Positions 12,608 through 16,304 of a DNA stretch of 16,304 bases are shown here, one piece after another; positions within the stretch are counted from its first letter, which is position 1, and each line of letters starts with the position of its first letter. Location of the stretch: contig CAYUIS010000123.1 of assembly GCA_964444825.1 (NCBI GenBank), forward strand, positions 1-16,304, given 5' to 3'. The stretch is from CAYUIS01 sp964444825 (GTDB lineage Bacteria; Chloroflexota; Anaerolineae; B4-G1). Under the pieces are notes generated by a model. It was given only the letters and a program-made list of their open reading frames with translations. It did not search any database and was not told the DNA's origin. The translations under genes and the position numbers were made by a program.

Positions 12608-15454
12608 TCAAGCAATGGGGAGAATGCCCAACGACCTGGCTTTCGCGACCGCCTGCGTCCGGTTCTTGACACCCAGCTTGCCATAGATATTGCTGGCGTG
12701 CCACTTGACGGTGCGCAGTGAGATGACGAGCCTCTGGGCGATTTCCTGGTTGGAAAGTCCTTCGGCGATGAGGCGCAGCACGTCCAATTCCCGGTCGCTC
12801 AGGGCTTCCACCATCTCTGGCGGCAGTTCCCGGACCGCCGGTTCCAACGCGGGGAACGCCGCCAGCAGCCGGCCTCCATACGCTGGCGCGATGCCACGCT
12901 CGACGGCCCGGTAGAGCAACCTCGCCACCGGCTCGCCCTCGTCCAAAAAGATGCGCGCGTAACCCTCCGGTTCGGCGAGGGAGAGCGCACGTTCCAGGGG
13001 CGCCATAGCCCGGTCGAGGTCCCCCTGGGCTTGGAGGGCCAACGCCTGGAGCAGATAGATCTCTATCACCATCCCCGGGCGGTTGCGCCGCTCCGCTATC
13101 GGCAGCAGGGGTTCGAGCAGCGCCAGCGCCTCGTCGGACCGCCCTTCAGCGATCAATAACCGCGCCAGCACGAGGAGTTCGTACTTGAGCAGGCGGTGCT
13201 CGATGGAGGACTGGCTCTCCTCTTTCAGGGGCGCGTCGATGTACTGGACCAACTCCCGCCCTTTGGCCCATCGCCGGACCGCTTCGAGGTCTCCCCCCGC
13301 GATCGACAGCCGGGCCTGGAATAGCGCCACAGTCAGGTCGTCTATTTGGGTGATGTCGAATTTCACCGCGAGTTCTTGCGCCTTTCGGGCGGCCTCCCAG
13401 GCGCCGTCGAGATTCCCTCGCCCCTGCCTGACGCGCGCCAGGGCGAGATAGGCTTCGAGAGAGCCTGTCTCGGTCCACCGGTCGGTCAATTGGATGCCCT
13501 CGGTGAGATAGCGCGTCGCAGCCTCGAGATCGTTCCATTCCCGGTAGAGTTCTCCCAGTCCGACCAACGCCTGGCCCGCGATGGGCGCTCGCTCTCCCTG
13601 CGCGTCGGTCGCCAGCTCTAGCGCCTGGCGATAGGTCGCTGCCGCCTGGCGAAGCTGCCCTTGCCTCAAGCATAGTTCAGCCTGGTTGCACATCACCATG
13701 ATGGCGATCATCACGTTGCCGGTTCTCTGGCTCGTTCTGAAAACCTCGTCCAGAGCCCGGTGGTCAGCCGCGCCACCTTCGCCGTTCAATATAGATACGC
13801 TCAGGATCCAGGTGGCGAAATCGCGTATGAATCGGTCGTCTGGGTCCAGTTGCGCCAATGCCTGCCGGAACATCTCGGCGGCGCGGGACACCTGGCCCTG
13901 GAAGGCGACGATCAAGGCGCGCAGCGCCGTTATCCTACCTGTCACCGGCCCATCGCCCGCATCCGCGTCCTGCAGGCGAGATTCGATCGCCTCCAGCGGC
14001 TGGCCAGATAGCAGAAGCATCCAGGCGTGGAGAACGCACAAGGATGGGCGCGCGCGCATCTGATCGTCGGGGAGCGCCGCTACCCAGCGCAGGAATGTGG
14101 CCACCTCGCCGCGCATCAGGGTCTCCTCGGCGTTCTGCTCGATCAGGTCTGCCGCTCGATCGAGGTCCTCTGTGGCCAGGGCGTGATCTATTGCCGAGGC
14201 CATCAGCCCGTGCTGTTCGTACCACCTGCTCGCCCGGCGATGGAGCGTCGGCGCCAGGTTGGGGTGCGTTCGATTCAGACGGCTGCGCAGCAGATCGGCA
14301 AAGAGGCGGTGGTAGCGATACCAGCGCCGCTCGTTGTCCAGGGGAATGATAAAGAGATTGGCCTGTTCCAGCCGCTCCAGCGTCGCCTGGCCTTCCCCTT
14401 CCTCTGCGAGGGGTGGGGGGGCGTGCGTTTCAGCAGCGCCGAAACGCACACCAGTTCCCTCAGAAGTGCTTGGCGTTTCGGCAAGGCCGAAACGCACGGC
14501 GTCGCACAGTGTGCCGGTCAGTTGATTCAGGATGGAGGTCTGGAGCAAAAAGGCCTGAACGCTCTCTGGCTGGTGCTGGAGAACCTCTTCAACCAGGTAA
14601 TCCAAAATGTAACGATCGCTCCCGGTTAGGGCACGGATGAAACCGGCTACATCTTCCTGCCCCGGCGTCGAGACGTGCGCCAGTATCGCCAGCGACGCCA
14701 TTTGCAGGCCAGCGATCCAGCCCTCGGTGCGGGATTCGAGCCCAGCCACGTGCTCAGGAGAGAGGTCCAGGCCCATCACCTGATTGAGGAAAACGGCGGC
14801 TTCGCCGGTCGTAAAGCGCAGGTCAGACTGGCGCAGTTCGGTCAGTTGGCCGCGCGCGCGCAGGCGAGCCAGGGGCAAAGACGGATCGGCGCGGGTGGCG
14901 ATCACCAGGTGTATACCCGGCGGCAGGTGGTCGAGCAGAAAGGAGAGCCCGTCGTGAATCGGTTGGGCCGTGATGAGGTGATAATCGTCGAGAACGAGGA
15001 TAAATCGTTCCGGCACGGCGGCAATCTCGTTGATCAGCGTCGTCAGGAATGCCTGGATTGGAGGTGGTTGGGAGGCGTGCAAGTCCGCGACGAGGGACTC
15101 GCCGATGTCTGGGTAGACCGTCTGAATGGCCGCGATGAAATAGGCCAGGAAGTGAGCGGGGTCGTTGTCGCCCTCGTCCAACGAAACCCACGCAACCCGA
15201 TTGTCAATTGCCGATTGCCGATTGCGGACGGCGGACGCGCTTGTCGTCTCCAATCCAAAATCGGCAATCTGAAATCTGAAATCAGAGACCCATTCGCTCA
15301 CCAGCGTGGTCTTGCCAAACCCAGCCGGGGCAGAGATGACGGTCAGCTTGCGATCCAGACCCGCGTTCAACCGCTCGATCAAGCGCGGACGTGACACCAG
15401 CTCCGGTCGAACGGAGGGGATATAGAGCTTGGTCATTAGGAGTGGACTGGACAT
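12608..15454 (-). CDS. MalT-like LuxR-family ATP-dependent transcriptional regulator (copy 2), 948 aa
   Basis: This regulator has the same architecture as the one at 5473-8274: N-terminal MSSPLLMTKLYIPSVRPELV, Walker A APAGFGKTT (42-50), Walker B FILVLDDYH, ATRADPSLPLARLR, winged-helix region with YRYHRLFADLL, TPR-like middle, and C-terminal HTH (LSDRELDVLRLIAEGLSNQEIA ... VKWHASNIYGKLGVKNRTQA). The two proteins are clearly paralogous, closest in the ATPase part. Two in-frame linker insertions stand out: about 25 residues after Walker A (within SDFRFQIADFGLETTSAS... at 57-85) and a repeated VRFGxAET segment after LCDAV; both are encoded by DNA repeats. The start ATG at 15454 is chosen from the shared N-terminus; the ribosome binding site is weak. 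It has its own promoter at 15524-15552 and terminator at 12549-12583. The likely target is the following small protein/phosphotransferase/MFS unit (inference). Confidence 0.93.
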   Translation of the reverse strand: MSSPLLMTKLYIPSVRPELVSRPRLIERLNAGLDRKLTVISAPAGFGKTTLVSEWVSDFRFQIADFGLETTSASAVRNRQSAIDNRVAWVSLDEGDNDPAHFLAYFIAAIQTVYPDIGESLVADLHASQPPPIQAFLTTLINEIAAVPERFILVLDDYHLITAQPIHDGLSFLLDHLPPGIHLVIATRADPSLPLARLRARGQLTELRQSDLRFTTGEAAVFLNQVMGLDLSPEHVAGLESRTEGWIAGLQMASLAILAHVSTPGQEDVAGFIRALTGSDRYILDYLVEEVLQHQPESVQAFLLQTSILNQLTGTLCDAVRFGLAETPSTSEGTGVRFGAAETHAPPPLAEEGEGQATLERLEQANLFIIPLDNERRWYRYHRLFADLLRSRLNRTHPNLAPTLHRRASRWYEQHGLMASAIDHALATEDLDRAADLIEQNAEETLMRGEVATFLRWVAALPDDQMRARPSLCVLHAWMLLLSGQPLEAIESRLQDADAGDGPVTGRITALRALIVAFQGQVSRAAEMFRQALAQLDPDDRFIRDFATWILSVSILNGEGGAADHRALDEVFRTSQRTGNVMIAIMVMCNQAELCLRQGQLRQAAATYRQALELATDAQGERAPIAGQALVGLGELYREWNDLEAATRYLTEGIQLTDRWTETGSLEAYLALARVRQGRGNLDGAWEAARKAQELAVKFDITQIDDLTVALFQARLSIAGGDLEAVRRWAKGRELVQYIDAPLKEESQSSIEHRLLKYELLVLARLLIAEGRSDEALALLEPLLPIAERRNRPGMVIEIYLLQALALQAQGDLDRAMAPLERALSLAEPEGYARIFLDEGEPVARLLYRAVERGIAPAYGGRLLAAFPALEPAVRELPPEMVEALSDRELDVLRLIAEGLSNQEIAQRLVISLRTVKWHASNIYGKLGVKNRTQAVAKARSLGILPIA
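14423..14495. repeat. Two related palindromes inside the regulator copy 2 gene
   Basis: GTGCGTTTC (14423-14431) faces GAAACGCAC (14441-14449), and GCGTTTCGGC (14473-14482) faces GCCGAAACGC (14486-14495). The two palindromes share the same core and encode the duplicated VRFGLAET / VRFGAAET segments, which have no counterpart in regulator copy 1. Confidence 0.7.
15199..15285. repeat. Heptameric short tandem repeats inserted in the regulator copy 2 gene
   Basis: On the minus strand the first half reads as consecutive 7-mers, GATTTCA twice, GATTGCC, GATTTTG, GATTGGA (15285-15251), and the second half as GCAATCG-type 7-mers (15227-15199), largely complementary to the first. They encode the 25-residue insertion after Walker A. 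This resembles STRR-type heptamer repeats known from filamentous cyanobacteria and seen in intergenic DNA of Chloroflexota. Confidence 0.7.
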
Positions 15455-15523
15455 AGACGAATGGCCTGTGAGAGAGTATCGCCTCGTCAATAATCGACAG
15501 ATCAAGTCAATTGCACTCGACAA

Positions 15524-15552
15524 ATCATATACCGGTTAAGTGGGCTTGTCAA
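15524..15552 (-). promoter_or_regulatory. Sigma-70-type promoter for regulator copy 2
   Basis: On the minus strand a perfect TTGACA (15552-15547) and TATGAT (15529-15524) are 17 bp apart. Transcription would start near 15517, leaving a leader of about 63 nt before the ATG at 15454. Confidence 0.7.
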
Positions 15553-15689
15553 TTGGCGCGCTAGGGCTTTCGCATTTAGCTCCTGTCGGTGCGATGCACC
15601 TCGTTGGGCTGGATCGATTGGCCTCTCAAGATGATTCTCGGGCCATTCGTGTGCCGGTCTCCTAATGTTTGAAGTGTCACAAGAAGGTC

Positions 15690-15789
15690 AGAAACCAGGT
15701 TTTTTCAGCGAAAAGCGCGGTGGTTATGGGTAGCAGACCACTCCCTAGCCATCAGTTCGTTTGGGTAGGCGCAGAAAAACCTGGTTTCT
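15690..15789. repeat. Inverted repeat with ~20-bp arms
   Basis: AGAAACCAGGTTTTTTCAGC (15690-15709) and GCAGAAAAACCTGGTTTCT (15771-15789) are near-perfect inverted copies separated by about 60 bp. The A/T-run plus CCAGG/CCTGG pattern is typical of dispersed palindromic repeats or small non-autonomous elements in these genomes. No target duplication could be recognised. Confidence 0.65.
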
Positions 15790-15813
15790 CTGAAGATGAG
15801 GTACTTCAGACAT

Positions 15814-15833
15814 ATTCAAATACATATATGAAT
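15814..15833 (+). promoter_or_regulatory. ArsR/CadC-type operator-like palindrome
   Basis: ATTCAAATACATATATGAAT is an imperfect palindrome with 8 of 10 pairs matching. It resembles TCAAATA-N2-TATTTGA sites bound by ArsR/SmtB-family metalloregulators such as CadC. It ends 12 bp before the ATG at 15846, where a bound repressor would block transcription or initiation. No arsR-like gene is visible in the window. Confidence 0.5.
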
Positions 15834-15845
15834 AGGAGTTAGGAG

Positions 15846-16304
15846 ATGAGCGACAGCGTGAACGGTGAGGAGATCAAGAGAGTTTTACGTGACACCTGTG
15901 GCGGCATCGCGCGCCGCTACGTCGAGGAGGATGTCGCCGCGCCAGCTCGGGCAAGCTGTTGCGGTCCATCGAGGGCGGCAGTTGAGGATATGCCCCAGGT
16001 GGGTTGCTGCGATTCATCAGAGATCGCTGCCGAGGATACGGCTCGGGCGGCCTGCTGTGGTCCATCGAGGGGGACCCCTGAGGGTGTGGCCCAGGCGAGT
16101 TGCTGCGACCCGTCGGGGGGCGTCGCTGGAGACACAGGAACAGATGTCACCAACGACAAGGTTCAGCGGCGGCACCAAGCGCCGCCGCTGAACCAATTGT
16201 TAGTTGACCGTCTTTTCGCCGCCCTGTCAGAAGCCCTCAAAGACGTTTATGCTACGATCAAGCGAGGTCGAAGCGGTCGAGGTTCATTACCTTGTTCCAC
16301 GCCG
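15846..16304 (+). CDS. ArsM-like N-terminal fragment with Cys-pair repeats (partial, probably truncated)
   Basis: A plus-strand frame starts at ATG 15846 (AGGAG 7 nt upstream) and stays open to the window end, 153 codons. Its start, EEIKRVLRDTCGGIARRYVEE, resembles the N-terminus of bacterial arsenite S-adenosylmethionine methyltransferases (ArsM), which also carry a nearby CCG motif. Instead of the methyltransferase domain, it then shows four 16-residue units each starting with a Cys pair: CCGPS, CCDSS, CCGPS, CCDPS (first Cys at residue 38, then every 16). Vicinal Cys pairs suggest binding of As(III) or another soft metal. From about 16155 the frame passes through a perfect hairpin and becomes unlike a protein, so the true gene may be broken there. 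The upstream operator-like site supports metal(loid) regulation. The ArsM assignment is tentative; a stand-alone Cys-rich binding protein is the main alternative. Confidence 0.55.
   Translation, partial: MSDSVNGEEIKRVLRDTCGGIARRYVEEDVAAPARASCCGPSRAAVEDMPQVGCCDSSEIAAEDTARAACCGPSRGTPEGVAQASCCDPSGGVAGDTGTDVTNDKVQRRHQAPPLNQLLVDRLFAALSEALKDVYATIKRGRSGRGSLPCSTP
15957..16148 (+). repeat. Four 48-bp tandem repeats encoding Cys-pair units
   Basis: TGYTGY codon pairs recur at 15957, 16005, 16053 and 16101, exactly 48 bp apart. Units 1 and 3 share GGTCCATCGAGGG after the Cys codons, while units 2 and 4 share TGCTGCGA, so the array looks like a duplicated 96-bp dimer. Confidence 0.8.
16160..16194. repeat. 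Perfect 14-bp hairpin at a probable insertion junction
   Basis: GGTTCAGCGGCGGC (16160-16173) and GCCGCCGCTGAACC (16181-16194) pair fully around a 7-nt loop. Outside the arms the minus strand has CTAAC-AATT on one side and TTGTC-GTTGG on the other, which recalls the layout of an integron attC site. There is no T-tract, so it is not an obvious terminator. It coincides with the point where the plus-strand frame stops looking like a protein. Confidence 0.65.
16258..16304 (-). CDS. C-terminal end of an unidentified protein (partial)
   Basis: A minus-strand frame enters from beyond the window and ends at a TGA at 16260-16258 with AWNKVMNLDRFDLA as its visible residues. This reads like a natural protein C-terminus, but 14 residues are too few to name a family; a mobile-element protein is a guess from the neighbouring hairpin. 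A second minus frame ending at 16247 (PRPLRPRLIVA) is an alternative. Confidence 0.25.
   Translation of the reverse strand, partial: AWNKVMNLDRFDLA

Larger units (their letters stand above)
15553..15845. other. Divergent intergenic region
   Basis: No gene is seen between the promoter of regulator copy 2 and the plus-strand ATG at 15846. The stretch holds the 100-bp inverted repeat at 15690-15789 and the operator-like palindrome at 15814-15833; the part from 15553 to 15689 shows nothing recognisable. Confidence 0.5.

Noticed and set aside
1..16304. tRNA, rRNA or CRISPR array
   Set aside because: No cloverleaf, rRNA-like stretch or regularly spaced repeat-spacer pattern was seen; the periodic repeats present encode TPRs (102 bp) and Cys-pair units (48 bp).

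Overview
The window looks like a scaffold from a moderately GC-rich member of the Chloroflexota (Anaerolineae/Caldilineae type), probably metagenome-derived because it carries a run of exactly 100 N. The clues are two very large MalT-like LuxR regulators that begin MSSPLLxTKLYIP, a TPR lipoprotein with a Pro/Thr linker, short interspersed palindromic and heptameric repeats, and a stand-alone selenoprotein of the GrdB/PrdB family. The lineage is an inference from gene style; no rRNA or marker tree is available here.

Layout. Nearly every gene is on the minus strand. Bases 1-613 hold a hypothetical protein and the start of another. Bases 750-3379 hold a seven-repeat TPR lipoprotein followed by deoB (phosphopentomutase). 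Bases 3380-3893 have no convincing gene but contain a strong 15-bp hairpin that should end the transcript of the next unit. Bases 3894-8320 form module 1: a LuxR/MalT-type regulator with a near-consensus promoter placed so that the mRNA would be leaderless, then, from a second clear promoter, a small two-domain protein with a Cys-rich tail that overlaps a selenoprotein gene. The selenoprotein is split by an in-frame TGA, and a bacterial-SECIS-like hairpin follows that TGA at the expected distance. Bases 8336-8429 carry a palindromic intergenic repeat.

Bases 8516-15552 form module 2, with the same plan: a LuxR/MalT-type regulator with its own promoter and terminator, then a small protein related to the N-terminal half of the module 1 small protein, overlapping a PEP-synthase/rifampicin-phosphotransferase-like enzyme, followed by an MFS efflux-type transporter. 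The N gap lies inside the phosphotransferase gene. In both modules the order is regulator, small GxLDExW protein, enzyme.

Bases 15553-16304 are a divergent region: a palindromic repeat, a CadC/ArsR-like operator, then a plus-strand gene whose product starts like an arsenite methyltransferase and then runs into four 16-residue repeats, each beginning with a Cys pair. That gene appears to be cut by a junction with a 14-bp perfect hairpin, beyond which a minus-strand reading frame enters from outside the window.

The most valuable points are the selenoprotein, which a standard gene call would split in two, the duplicated regulator/small protein/enzyme architecture, and the Cys-pair array behind a metalloregulator-like operator.
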